Shown here: piece by piece, positions 25,953-33,008 of the stretch
How the letters are laid out: the number at the start of each line of letters is the position of its first letter
How positions within the stretch are numbered: position 1 is the stretch's first letter
From: Mesorhizobium sp. LNHC252B00
GTDB taxonomy: Bacteria; Pseudomonadota; Alphaproteobacteria; Rhizobiales; Rhizobiaceae
Assembly: GCF_000502955.1 (NCBI RefSeq)
Contig: NZ_AYWO01000002.1
Span: 194,195-233,735, forward strand
DNA: 39,541 bases
Direction: 5' to 3'
Translations under genes and position numbers: made by a program
Notes under the pieces: model-generated
Databases searched by the model: none
Seen by the model: the letters and a program-made list of their open reading frames with translations, nothing else
Told to the model about the DNA's origin: nothing

Positions 25953-26873
25953 ATGAAATTTGCAGCGGTGCTGAACCGGGAAGGTGGCACCTTGCGCACA
26001 ACCGACATTGCCGCTTTCTCCGATAGGATGCATCGGGCGCTGGAGACGGCAGGTCACTCTCTCAGCATCGAGATTGTCGCCGGCAAGGATGTAGTGGAAA
26101 CGCTCGACAGCGTGGCTTCACGTCGCACTATCGATGTCGTGCTGGCCGGTGGCGGCGACGGGACCATTTCCGCCGCGGCTGCCCGGCTAATGGGCACGAA
26201 GAAGGCGCTCGCCATATTGCCGGCAGGTACCATGAACCTGTTCGCGCGCGGGCTGGGTATTCCCCAGACGCTCGATGCCGCGCTTGAATCTTTCGCCGAC
26301 GGCGAAATCATTGCGGTCGACATGGCGACTGCCAACGGCAGGCCCTTCATCCACCAGTTCTCGATCGGCATACATGCGAAGCTGGTGCAACTGCGCCAAA
26401 AGATGGAGTTTGGTTCACGCCTGGGGAAAATCCGCGCCTCGGCCAAGGCGGCCTGGGCCACGATCAACAATCCACCGGCGATGAACGTGACGCTCAGCAT
26501 CGGCGACGCCGAGATGGCGGCCCGCATTACCGGCATCGGCATCACCAACAATCTGTTCGGCGAAGGCCACTTGCCATATGCCGACAACCCGGCAGGCGGC
26601 GTGCTTGGCGTCTATATCACGGTGGCGCAACAGCGCGCCGAACTGGTCAAATTCTTCTTCAATATGGCGCGCGGCAAATGGCGCGACAACGAACATGTCG
26701 AAATTCATCAGGCGAACAAGACGGTCCTGAAAATCCATTCGGGGAGCAGCAAGTTTCGCGCCGTGATGGATGGAGAACTGGTCCGTCTCGACCGTGAAAC
26801 GACGATCGAAATCCACCCTGGCGCACTGAATGTCCTGGTGCCGGCCAGCGTCGCCGAGGCAAAGGCTGCCTGA
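25953..26873 (+). CDS. Diacylglycerol/sphingosine-kinase-like lipid kinase (YegS family)
   Basis: A 306-residue DAGK-catalytic-domain protein that would phosphorylate a lipid hydroxyl with ATP. The nucleotide-binding motif GGGDGT is at 66-71 and the second conserved block ILPAGTMNLFARGLGIP at 88-104. The C-terminal beta-sandwich domain ends IEIHPGALNVLVPASV. It is cytoplasmic and probably membrane-associated. GGAG 8 bases upstream of 25953 fixes the start; the frame opens earlier but that part overlaps the promoter. The exact EcfG promoter upstream makes it a stress-induced gene, suggesting membrane-lipid adjustment under stress. Confidence 0.9.
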   Translation: MKFAAVLNREGGTLRTTDIAAFSDRMHRALETAGHSLSIEIVAGKDVVETLDSVASRRTIDVVLAGGGDGTISAAAARLMGTKKALAILPAGTMNLFARGLGIPQTLDAALESFADGEIIAVDMATANGRPFIHQFSIGIHAKLVQLRQKMEFGSRLGKIRASAKAAWATINNPPAMNVTLSIGDAEMAARITGIGITNNLFGEGHLPYADNPAGGVLGVYITVAQQRAELVKFFFNMARGKWRDNEHVEIHQANKTVLKIHSGSSKFRAVMDGELVRLDRETTIEIHPGALNVLVPASVAEAKAA

Positions 26874-26902
26874 TGCGATCTCTAGCGATGAAGCCCGAAA
26901 AT

Positions 26903-27076
26903 CTAGCCGCTCGGCGCACTTCCTTGCTCTGTCGCCGGCGTCTTGACAATTTCACCATAGATCTCGGCGATGCCCCAGGCGGCGAAGGCCAGCAACAGTG
27001 CGGCAATCAAAATGCGCAGGCCGTGCCAGCCCCATCGCCCCTGACGCGCTTTGTTTTCGGGAATGATCTTGGGCAT
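26903..27076 (-). CDS. Small 57-residue single-span membrane protein, stress-regulated
   Basis: A small protein: a basic N-terminus (MPKIIPENKARQGRWGWHGL), one membrane helix (about 21-39, RILIAALLLAFAAWGIAEI), and a polar tail of 18 residues. Not recognised as a named family. The evidence that it is real is an exact EcfG promoter ending 57 bases upstream, plus a protein-like composition. It lies between the lipid kinase (convergent) and a divergent HWE histidine kinase. Confidence 0.7.
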   Translation of the reverse strand: MPKIIPENKARQGRWGWHGLRILIAALLLAFAAWGIAEIYGEIVKTPATEQGSAPSG

Positions 27077-27133
27077 GGTCGGTCCTTATCTCGTTTTGCA
27101 CCAGGTGACGCGTCTGGCACAATATGGTCAGGT

Positions 27134-27158
27134 AACGGTTCCTCGCTAGGATGGTTCC
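27134..27158 (-). promoter_or_regulatory. EcfG promoter of the 57-residue membrane protein
   Basis: Minus strand: GGAAC (27158-27154), 16-base spacer, CGTT (27137-27134). Exact consensus. Confidence 0.85.
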
Positions 27159-27213
27159 GGGCCGACGAAGACGGCGCGCCGGCGAGGACGAAGACCGGGC
27201 ATTGGGGACTTGG

Positions 27214-28746
27214 GTGAATAGCAAGGCCAAGATAGTGCCGGATTTGCCGGCCGAAGTTGCGTGCGCGGTCGAGGACGAGGACCGGCTGGCCGTGCTGCAT
27301 GGGCTGGAGATACTGGATACTGCGGCCGACCCGGATTTCGACCGCATCAGCAGTCTTGCCGCGGCGGTGATGCAGGTGCCGATCGCCACTGTCACCCTCC
27401 TCGACCATGGGCGGCAATGGTTCAAATCCTGCTTCGGTTTGGACAAGACCGCACCCGCGACCGACACGTCCTTCTGCGCCCATGCGATTGCCGCCGGCCA
27501 CGAACCGATGGTGGTCACGGATGCAACGACGGATCCCCGTTTCAAGGCCAACCCGCTGGTCACTGGCAAGCACCATGTACGCTTCTATGCCGGCGCGCCG
27601 ATAATCGTGGCTGGTGCCCGCATCGGCGCGCTGTGCGTGCTCGACAGCAAGCCTCATCCCTTTCCATCCCGCGCCGAGCTCGACCAGTTGAAGGCGCTCG
27701 CCGACCTCGCCGCCAGCCTGTTCATCTTGAAGGACGCGACCCGCAGCGGCGCCATCGCCGAGGCTGCACTCGTGCGCGAGGAAAAACGACGCGCCATCGC
27801 GCTCGACGCGGCGTCGCTCGCCAGCTGGGCGTGGGACATCCGTACCGACGTCATCGAATGCGACACCTTGCTGACAGAGCTGTTCAACCTGCCGCGCTCA
27901 AACCGGCTGCGGGCACGCGACATCCTCACCGCCATCGATCCGCGCGACGTCTACCAGACCGAGACCCGCTTTCGCGATGCCTTGACCGGTAGCGACGACT
28001 ATTTCGGCGAATACCGGGTGATGGGCATTCATCCGCCACGCTGGCTCGCCACGCGTGGCCGCGTCATCGAGCGAGACGGCGACGGCAAGCCGACGCTGAT
28101 CTTCGGCGTCAACTACGACATATCGGAGCGCAAGCTTGGCGACGAACGTCAACGGCTGCTGCTGCGTGAGCTCAACCACCGCGTCAAGAACACGCTGGCG
28201 ACGGTCCAGGCACTGGCGACGCAGACCGTGCGCCATGCCCGCCAGCCGAGCGAATTCCTCGAAGCCTTCGGTGCCAGGCTTCAAGCCCTGGGCATCGCCC
28301 ACAACCTATTGTCCGACCGCGAGTGGCGTGGCATCGGCATCCGTGAACTCGTCCAGATCGAGGTCAGGCCCTTCGACACGGCCAAACAGGCGCGCCTGAC
28401 GATCTCCGGCGACGATTTGCTGCTGTCGCCCGACCAGGCCGTAGGGCTCGGCCTGATCCTGCATGAACTGGGTAGCAATGCACTGCAGTACGGATCGCTG
28501 TCGGTGGTATCAGGCAGGATTGATCTCGGCTGGAGGAAGCAAGGCAGAAAGGGCGCCCAACGCCTTGTGCTGACCTGGCGCGAAAGCGGCGGCCCGCAAG
28601 TCGTCCCGCCTGAGCGGCACGGCTTCGGCTCGATCCTCATCCGCCGCAGCCTTGCCAAGGTCATTGCCAGCGAAGTGACCCACGAGTTCCGACCGGAAGG
28701 TGTGTTTGCCGAGATATCGATGCCGCTGGAGGATCTGTCGAAGTAA
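27214..28746 (+). CDS. HWE-family sensor histidine kinase (GAF-PAS-HWE)
   Basis: A 510-residue soluble kinase. An N-terminal GAF domain (about 15-175, with LLDHGRQWFKSCFGLD and FCAHAI) resembles light- or redox-type sensor GAFs, a PAS domain follows (about 190-310, SWAWDIRTDVIE), then the HWE transmitter: His322 in ELNHRVKNTLA, N-box HELGSNALQYG, and WRESGG. HWE kinases are the class that feeds PhyR in the general stress response, and this one is within the PhyR island, so it is a candidate PhyR kinase. The GTG at 27214 is chosen for the adjacent GGGGA; an ATG at 27151 would overlap the divergent EcfG promoter. Confidence 0.88.
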   Translation: MNSKAKIVPDLPAEVACAVEDEDRLAVLHGLEILDTAADPDFDRISSLAAAVMQVPIATVTLLDHGRQWFKSCFGLDKTAPATDTSFCAHAIAAGHEPMVVTDATTDPRFKANPLVTGKHHVRFYAGAPIIVAGARIGALCVLDSKPHPFPSRAELDQLKALADLAASLFILKDATRSGAIAEAALVREEKRRAIALDAASLASWAWDIRTDVIECDTLLTELFNLPRSNRLRARDILTAIDPRDVYQTETRFRDALTGSDDYFGEYRVMGIHPPRWLATRGRVIERDGDGKPTLIFGVNYDISERKLGDERQRLLLRELNHRVKNTLATVQALATQTVRHARQPSEFLEAFGARLQALGIAHNLLSDREWRGIGIRELVQIEVRPFDTAKQARLTISGDDLLLSPDQAVGLGLILHELGSNALQYGSLSVVSGRIDLGWRKQGRKGAQRLVLTWRESGGPQVVPPERHGFGSILIRRSLAKVIASEVTHEFRPEGVFAEISMPLEDLSK

Positions 28747-28755
28747 CAGGCCACA

Positions 28756-28794
28756 ATCCCGAAAAGTGGAAGCCGATTTCGGGAAAGATCATGG
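28756..28794. repeat. Palindromic intergenic repeat
   Basis: CCCGAAA (28758-28764) and TTTCGGG (28777-28783) form a stem, followed by AAAGATCATG, a form of the GATCATGC-type rhizobial repeats. It lies between the convergent kinase and holin-like genes and may act as a terminator. Confidence 0.5.
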
Positions 28795-28811
28795 TCGACA
28801 GAAAAACGACC

Positions 28812-29270
28812 CTATTTCCGCTCGCTCTCGTCCGGATCGTCGGGTTTCACATTCTCGCGGTAGATCGCGTAAGCCGCGAGCGCTACGGCCGGACCCAGAA
28901 TGAACCCGAGACCGCCTTTTTCCTTGAGCAGCGTCGGCAGCACGGCGAGCGCGGCGGCGATGCCAATTGCTTTCATGTCGGCGTTGCGGCGTTGCGCCCG
29001 GCGTCGGGCGCGCGAGCCTGCGGATAGCTGGTAAATCAGCAGAATCAGCCCGGCAAGCACCAAGAAGGCGGCGCCAAAGCCCAGTGCGGCGGCAAGCGAC
29101 CCGTAGCGCGTCGCCGCCCAGATATAGGCTGCGCCGACCAGAAAACCGAGACCACAGAGCGCGGCCGTCAGAGCCAGCCCATAGACGATTGCCGCCGTGC
29201 GCGCCCGGCGCACGGCGGCAACGGCTTCGCCCGACGCCAAGCCGGAAATCAGGGATGCGAGCATTCCCAT
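28812..29270 (-). CDS. Holin-like / DUF1469-type membrane protein
   Basis: A 152-residue membrane protein with two or three helices: two adjoining hydrophobic segments at about 25-50 and 57-82 (VYGLALTAALCGLGFLVGAAY; ALGFGAAFLVLAGLILLIYQL), a basic linker (SRARRRAQRRN), and a third weak hydrophobic region near 100-140. The N-terminal part resembles the 'phage holin' superfamily III group that occurs next to DUF883 proteins in many bacteria and is not phage-related there. It follows the DUF883 gene by 12 bases in the same operon, under that gene's EcfG promoter. Confidence 0.8.
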   Translation of the reverse strand: MGMLASLISGLASGEAVAAVRRARTAAIVYGLALTAALCGLGFLVGAAYIWAATRYGSLAAALGFGAAFLVLAGLILLIYQLSAGSRARRRAQRRNADMKAIGIAAALAVLPTLLKEKGGLGFILGPAVALAAYAIYRENVKPDDPDESERK

Positions 29271-29282
29271 CAGGGGATGCGA

Positions 29283-29609
29283 CTAGCGACGCGCGAGGAG
29301 CGCGAAAAGGAAACCGACGCCGGCAGCGATCGCCAATGACGTCACCGGTTTCTCACGCACGCTTGCCATCATTTGTGCTTCGATATCCTTGGCGTTGCTG
29401 CGCAGGCTGTCAAAGGCTGCTTCGCCTTGCGCACGCAGCTGCTCGACGCCTTCCGTGGCTGCACGACGCGCGGTGCCATAGCCATGCTCGCCGGTCTTGG
29501 CCAACTGCTTGGTGAGCTTGTCGATATCGGCCTTCAGCTGCCTGATATCGGCTTCGAGGTCCGCATTTGCACGGGCATCGCTTGCGGTCTTTCCTGCGGC
29601 AGTTGCCAT
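29283..29609 (-). CDS. DUF883 family (ElaB/YqjD-like) membrane-anchored protein
   Basis: A 108-residue protein with a long amphipathic helical region (about 15-80, LEADIRQLKADIDKLTKQL) and a C-terminal membrane segment with small residues (VTSLAIAAGVGFLFALLARR). This is the layout of ElaB/YqjD proteins, which are stationary-phase, membrane-anchored proteins in E. coli. An EcfG promoter lies 31 bases upstream, so stress control is likely here too. First gene of a two-gene operon with the holin-like protein. Confidence 0.88.
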   Translation of the reverse strand: MATAAGKTASDARANADLEADIRQLKADIDKLTKQLAKTGEHGYGTARRAATEGVEQLRAQGEAAFDSLRSNAKDIEAQMMASVREKPVTSLAIAAGVGFLFALLARR

Positions 29610-29639
29610 CGCTTAACTCCCTGTGATTGCTCGATTTCA

Positions 29640-29664
29640 AACGCACCGCATGTCTCAAGGTTCC
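29640..29664 (-). promoter_or_regulatory. EcfG promoter of the DUF883 operon
   Basis: Minus strand: GGAAC (29664-29660), 16-base spacer, CGTT (29643-29640). Exact consensus, 31 bases before the ATG at 29609. Confidence 0.88.
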
Positions 29665-29736
29665 GACACCGGGGACAAACTAGCCGAAAACGCATCGGCG
29701 CGCACCTCGTCCGCCGACAAGGCAAAAGGCGCCTCG

Positions 29737-30161
29737 TCAGATCAGCGGCCGGCGCGCCTCGCCTAACCCTTCCCAGCCGGCCAGCCGCTTTAGCCCTTCA
29801 GCGTCGATGACTTCGCAGCCGCCGTCGCGCCAGGCGATCAGCTTGCGATCCATCAGTTGGCGGATCGTCTTGTTGGTATGAACCAGCGACAGGCCGAGCG
29901 TGTCGGCGATGTGTTGTTGAGTGATCGGTATCTGGATGGAGTGCTTGCCGTTCAGCCCGACGACCTTGGCCCGGACCGTGGCACCGTTATCGACAGCGAG
30001 TTGCCCTTTTTGAATTTGCTGACGAAGGCCAGTTCCTGTTTTTCGAACTCGCGGAAAACCGGCAACGGCCGCAACGGGCAGTTCTCGCAGCTATATTGGT
30101 GGGTAGAGGGGAGCGACTGCTTTGCGCTGAAAAGCCGCTCTTCGGACGAACTGCATTTCAA
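29737..30161 (-). pseudogene. Crp/Fnr-family regulator, internal deletion and frameshift
   Basis: Two recognisable pieces lie in different frames. The N-terminal piece (from about 30161) has SCENCPLRPLPVFREFEKQE and FVSKFKKG, typical of rhizobial Fnr/FixK-like proteins with an N-terminal cysteine cluster. One or two bases later the frame shifts, continuing LAVDNGATVRAKVVGLNGK, and then the complete helix-turn-helix ITQQHIADTLGLSLVHTNKT, ending EARRPLI and a stop at 29737. About 100-120 residues of the effector-binding beta-roll between GATV and VGLNGK are missing. So the gene carries both an internal deletion and a frameshift. Start uncertain; a TTG at 30161 overlaps the EcfG promoter. Confidence 0.8.
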
Positions 30162-30184
30162 CGCGTTGCAAGGATTGAGGTTCC
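30160..30184 (-). promoter_or_regulatory. EcfG promoter in front of the Crp/Fnr pseudogene
   Basis: Minus strand: GGAAC (30184-30180), 16-base spacer, CGTT (30163-30160). Exact consensus. The only leftward gene within reach is the broken Crp/Fnr gene. Confidence 0.75.
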
Positions 30185-30265
30185 GCCGCCGGCCACATGT
30201 CTTTTTTAAATGACAGCACGCCAATTAGTGATCATGACTTAATGCGTTTCAAGGAGACATCGCCT

Positions 30266-30646
30266 GTGCCCACATTGCTTGACGGATTGCGGATTCTCGT
30301 TCTGGAGGATGAATTTCTCATCGCCATGGATGTCGAGCAGCTTTGCCGTGACCACGGCGCCGGTGAAGTGGTGATCGCCCGCGATCTGACCGAGGTCGAT
30401 GGCCGCGAGGTCGCCACACAGTTCGATGCAGCCATTGTCGATCTCATGGTGGCCGGTGCCTCGACACTCGATTTCGCTTCGGGGCTGCGCGCGGCAGGCG
30501 TACCTTTCGTATTTGCGACGGGCTATTCGGATGCCGATGAAATCAAGGCAGCCTTTCCAGGCGTCAGGCTGGTCGGCAAACCCTATTCGGGTGAAGACCT
30601 GGTGCAAGCGGTGGCGGCGGCCTGCGGACGTGCCTTTTCCGATTGA
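30266..30646 (+). CDS. Single-domain response regulator, FATGUY type
   Basis: A 126-residue stand-alone receiver with no output domain. Acidic pair Glu14-Asp15 (LVLEDEF), phospho-acceptor Asp59 (AAIVDLMV), conserved Lys105 (VGKPY). The motif PFVFATGYS at 80-88 is the FATGUY signature of a receiver subclass that includes SdrG of Sphingomonas, which works in the phosphorelay controlling PhyR. Placed convergent with ecfG, it may be a phosphate shuttle or sink between the HWE kinases and PhyR. The GTG at 30266 is chosen because AAGGAG lies 9 bases upstream; an ATG at 30197 is in frame but has no ribosome site. No EcfG promoter found for it. Confidence 0.85.
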   Translation: MPTLLDGLRILVLEDEFLIAMDVEQLCRDHGAGEVVIARDLTEVDGREVATQFDAAIVDLMVAGASTLDFASGLRAAGVPFVFATGYSDADEIKAAFPGVRLVGKPYSGEDLVQAVAAACGRAFSD

Positions 30647-30688
30647 AACAATATCCCGACCTTGCGGATTGCGGCTGGCGATCGCAGG

Positions 30689-31240
30689 TCAACTGGCCGG
30701 CGTGCCCGTGACCTGGGCAGAAATCGCATCCGGACCATACTCGTCTTCGCCTGATATTTTCAGAATCTCCTGCAAGCGTGTGCGGGCCCGGCTGACCCGG
30801 CTCTTGATCGTCCCGACCGCGCATCCGCAGATCTCGGCGGCCTCTTCGTAGGAGAAACCCGACGCACCAATAAGGATGATGGCTTCGCGCTGGTCCTCTG
30901 GCAATTGTTCGAGGGCGCCGCGAAAATCCTTCAGGTCGAGCTGGCCATGCTGGGCCGGATGAACGGAAAGCCTGGCCGTCATGATACCGTCGCTGTCTTG
31001 CACCTCGCGCCCGCGTTTGCGCATCTGCGAATAGAATTCATTGCGCAAGATGGTGAAAAGCCATGCTTTGAGGTTGGTACCGGGCTGGAAGCTCTCATGC
31101 TTGTCCCACGCCTTGACCAGCGTTTCCTGGACAAGATCGTCCGCTTTGTCGGCATTCTGCGTCAGCGACACAGCAAAAGCGCGCAAGCTCGGGATCGCCC
31201 CAAGCAGATCGGTCTTGAAGCCTTGGGAGACCGCTGCCAT
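30689..31240 (-). CDS. ecfG: General stress response ECF sigma factor EcfG
   Basis: A 183-residue ECF15-type sigma factor. Region 2 spans about 10-75 (AFAVSLTQNADKADDLVQETLVKAW; NLKAWLFTILRN) and region 4 about 105-165 (LEQLPEDQREAIILIGASG; SYEEAAEICGCAVGTIKSRVS). It directs RNA polymerase to GGAAC-N16-CGTT promoters, nine of which surround it. It is cotranscribed with nepR, starting 3 bases after its stop, from an EcfG-dependent promoter, so it is positively autoregulated. Identification rests on the sequence and on the diagnostic nepR/phyR neighbourhood. Confidence 0.95.
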   Translation of the reverse strand: MAAVSQGFKTDLLGAIPSLRAFAVSLTQNADKADDLVQETLVKAWDKHESFQPGTNLKAWLFTILRNEFYSQMRKRGREVQDSDGIMTARLSVHPAQHGQLDLKDFRGALEQLPEDQREAIILIGASGFSYEEAAEICGCAVGTIKSRVSRARTRLQEILKISGEDEYGPDAISAQVTGTPAS

Positions 31241-31243
31241 GCC

Positions 31244-31447
31244 TCAGTCCTTCTTCTGCGCAGGTTCGGCCTGTTCCAGTTGGCTGAGCAACCGGGCGAA
31301 GCGATCCGGCACATCGTCAGAGACCAGTTCGTCGTAATATTGTTTGAGTTTGCGTCCGATTTCGGAGTTCGGCCCAAGCGCGTCACCGGAACCGTTCCGG
31401 CGCCTGCCCGCGGCGCCAGCCAGAATATCTTTCGTCATATCCTTCAT
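31244..31447 (-). CDS. nepR: Anti-sigma factor NepR
   Basis: A 67-residue NepR-family anti-sigma factor. The conserved core is IGRKLKQYYDELVSDDVPDRFARLLSQLE (about 29-57; two short helices that bind either EcfG or the sigma-like domain of PhyR). Without stress it sequesters EcfG; phosphorylated PhyR takes it away. It lies immediately upstream of ecfG in one operon and is divergent from phyR. A GGAACCGTTCC palindrome inside its coding sequence (31388-31398) is not a promoter. Two nearby ATG codons (31447, 31438) could both serve as start. Confidence 0.95.
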   Translation of the reverse strand: MKDMTKDILAGAAGRRRNGSGDALGPNSEIGRKLKQYYDELVSDDVPDRFARLLSQLEQAEPAQKKD

Positions 31448-31532
31448 TTTGCCCTTATATTCCAGAAACCAAGCCGCTCACAACGGACTCGACAACGCAA
31501 GCGGCCCCCTCTCGTCTGGTTGCCCCATTCCA

Positions 31533-31557
31533 AACGCTCTCTTCCCGCATTAGTTCC
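31533..31557 (-). promoter_or_regulatory. EcfG promoter of nepR-ecfG
   Basis: Minus strand: GGAAC (31557-31553), 16-base spacer, CGTT (31536-31533), 85 bases before the nepR start. It gives positive autoregulation of the sigma factor together with its antagonist. Confidence 0.92.
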
Positions 31558-31567
31558 ATCAGGGCCG

Positions 31568-31592
31568 GGAACTTTTTCTCAGGACCGGCGTT
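31568..31592 (+). promoter_or_regulatory. EcfG promoter of phyR
   Basis: GGAAC (31568-31572), 16-base spacer, CGTT (31589-31592), 72 bases before the phyR start. Its -35 element is back to back with that of nepR-ecfG, only 10 bases between them. Confidence 0.92.
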
Positions 31593-31664
31593 GTTTGACT
31601 GGGCTTGCAATCGGCTCGATCTGCCATCTATGCAACCACGTCATTCTGAGGGAGACGTACTATC

Positions 31665-32459
31665 ATGAGCTTATCTGCCACCATCGCACCACACCTGCCG
31701 TTCCTGCGCCGCTTCTCGCGGGCCGTTTCCGGATCGCAGGAAAGTGGCGACGCCATGGTCGCCGCGATGCTCGAAGCCATCATAGCCGATATCGACATCT
31801 TCCCTGAGGCATCGAGCGACCGTATCGCACTGTACAAGGTTTTCGCCAAGCTGTTCACATCGGTCGCCATCCGCGTCCCGCAGGAGCACGCGCAATCGGC
31901 GTGGGAACAGCGGGCCGCCGCCAATCTGAATGCGATTGCGCCGCTTCCCCGTCAGGCCTTCCTGCTCGTCGCCGTCGAAGGTTTCAGCGAGGACGAGGCG
32001 GCAGAGATACTCGATGTCGGCGACCAGGAATTTTCGGAGCTGCTGGCGCAGGCTAGCAGCGAGATTTCTCGCCAGGTGGCCACCGACGTACTGATCATCG
32101 AGGATGAACCGCTGATCGCAATGGACATAGAGGAAATGGTCGAGAGCCTCGGGCACCGCGTCGTCGGAACGGCGCGTACCCATGACGAGGCGGTGACGAT
32201 GTTCGGCAAGACACGACCGAAGATGGTGCTGGCCGACATTCAGCTTGCCGACGGCAGTTCGGGTATCGAGGCGGTGAACGAGATCCTGTCGTCGACGTCG
32301 GTGCCGGTGATCTTCATCACCGCCTTTCCCGAGCGTCTGTTGACCGGCGAACGTCCCGAGCCGGCCTTTCTGGTCACCAAGCCGTTCAATCCCGACATGG
32401 TCAAGGCGCTGATCAGCCAGGCGCTGTTCTTCGATCGCCAGGCGAAAGCCGCCGCATAG
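31665..32459 (+). CDS. phyR: Anti-anti-sigma response regulator PhyR
   Basis: A 264-residue PhyR: N-terminal sigma-like domain (about 1-135, with region-4-like PRQAFLLVAVEGFSEDEAAEIL) fused to a C-terminal receiver (about 141-260). Receiver residues: Glu146-Asp147 (IIEDEPL), phospho-acceptor Asp191 (VLADIQLADG), Thr219 (FITAFPE), Lys239 (VTKPF). Phosphorylation opens the protein so that the sigma-like domain binds NepR and frees EcfG. GAGGGAG upstream supports the ATG at 31665. Divergent from nepR-ecfG with its own EcfG promoter. Confidence 0.97.
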   Translation: MSLSATIAPHLPFLRRFSRAVSGSQESGDAMVAAMLEAIIADIDIFPEASSDRIALYKVFAKLFTSVAIRVPQEHAQSAWEQRAAANLNAIAPLPRQAFLLVAVEGFSEDEAAEILDVGDQEFSELLAQASSEISRQVATDVLIIEDEPLIAMDIEEMVESLGHRVVGTARTHDEAVTMFGKTRPKMVLADIQLADGSSGIEAVNEILSSTSVPVIFITAFPERLLTGERPEPAFLVTKPFNPDMVKALISQALFFDRQAKAAA

Positions 32460-32463
32460 TCGG

Positions 32464-32561
32464 GAATTGAGGAGTGGATGAATTGAAGAATTGACGAACC
32501 CGAGGCGGTAGCCTCGCTCGCCGATTTTCTCCATATCTTCAATTCATCAATTCTCCAATTC
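32464..32561. repeat. Large cruciform-forming inverted repeat after phyR
   Basis: Arms of about 26 bases, 32464-32489 (GAATTGAGGAG... TTGAAGA) and 32536-32561 (TCTTCAATTC... CCAATTC), are near-perfect inverted copies, richer in A+T than the surroundings. In the centre, GAGGC-GGTA-GCCTC (32502-32515) forms a second stem. It starts 5 bases after the phyR stop codon and may terminate its transcription or be a mobile repeat copy. Confidence 0.65.
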
Positions 32562-32656
32562 GTGCCGCCTGATGCACGCATCGGGCGGCAACGGCAAATT
32601 TCCCCGCGCCCCCAGCTCCGAACGATTTGCAAGCATCGTCTTTTTCGGCAAAGGGT

Positions 32657-32681
32657 GGAACAAACCGCATCTACCCACGTT
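32657..32681 (+). promoter_or_regulatory. EcfG promoter of the DUF1328 gene
   Basis: GGAAC (32657-32661), 16-base spacer, CGTT (32678-32681), 29 bases before the ATG at 32711. Confidence 0.9.
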
Positions 32682-32710
32682 TTCATCGCACCATTCGAAG
32701 GAGATGGATC

Positions 32711-32875
32711 ATGCTTTACTGGGCGCTCGTATTTCTCGTCGTGGCAATCATCGCCGGCGCGCTTGGTTTCGGCGGTATCGCCGGTACATCTGCTGGCATA
32801 GCGCAGATATTGTTTTTCATCTTTCTCGCTTTCCTGATCATTTCGCTTCTTGCGGGTCTTTTCAGACGGGCGTGA
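32711..32875 (+). CDS. DUF1328 family small membrane protein (YtjA-like)
   Basis: A 54-residue, almost wholly hydrophobic protein with two membrane helices (about 2-18, [17 protein letters not shown]; about 31-50, [20 protein letters not shown]) joined by a glycine-rich turn ([11 protein letters not shown]). This is the DUF1328/YtjA pattern; its molecular function is unknown. AAGGAG lies about 9 bases upstream of the ATG and an exact EcfG promoter 29 bases upstream, so it is a stress-induced membrane peptide. Confidence 0.92.
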   Translation: MLYWALVFLVVAIIAGALGFGGIAGTSAGIAQILFFIFLAFLIISLLAGLFRRA

Positions 32876-32899
32876 GGACCGAGCGATCATCGAGCGAAC

Positions 32900-32932
32900 A
32901 CTGGAAGCCGCACCCCTCAAACGGTTTCCAGT
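32900..32932. terminator. Hairpin downstream of the DUF1328 gene
   Basis: ACTGGAAGCCG (32900-32910) pairs with CGGTTTCCAGT (32922-32932), 11 bases with one G-T pair and an 11-base loop. It lies 24 bases after the stop codon. No T-run follows, so it may be a processing or stabilising stem, not a terminator. Confidence 0.4.
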
Positions 32933-33008
32933 CACCGCCGGGCGGTATCCTTCAAAGGGCACCGTCCGGCGGACCGCTTTTGGGGGCTCATTTCGGGAAA
33001 TCTCCTGT

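Noticed and set aside
28812..29270. Prophage holin
   Set aside because: The fold is holin-like, but the gene is in an operon with a DUF883 protein under a stress promoter and there are no other phage genes.
30197..30265. Upstream extension of the single-domain response regulator from an ATG at 30197
   Set aside because: No ribosome site; the GTG at 30266 has AAGGAG and opens on the receiver fold.
31388..31398. GGAACCGTTCC palindrome inside nepR
   Set aside because: Contains the GGAAC half but has no CGTT at 16 bases on either strand; it is coding sequence.
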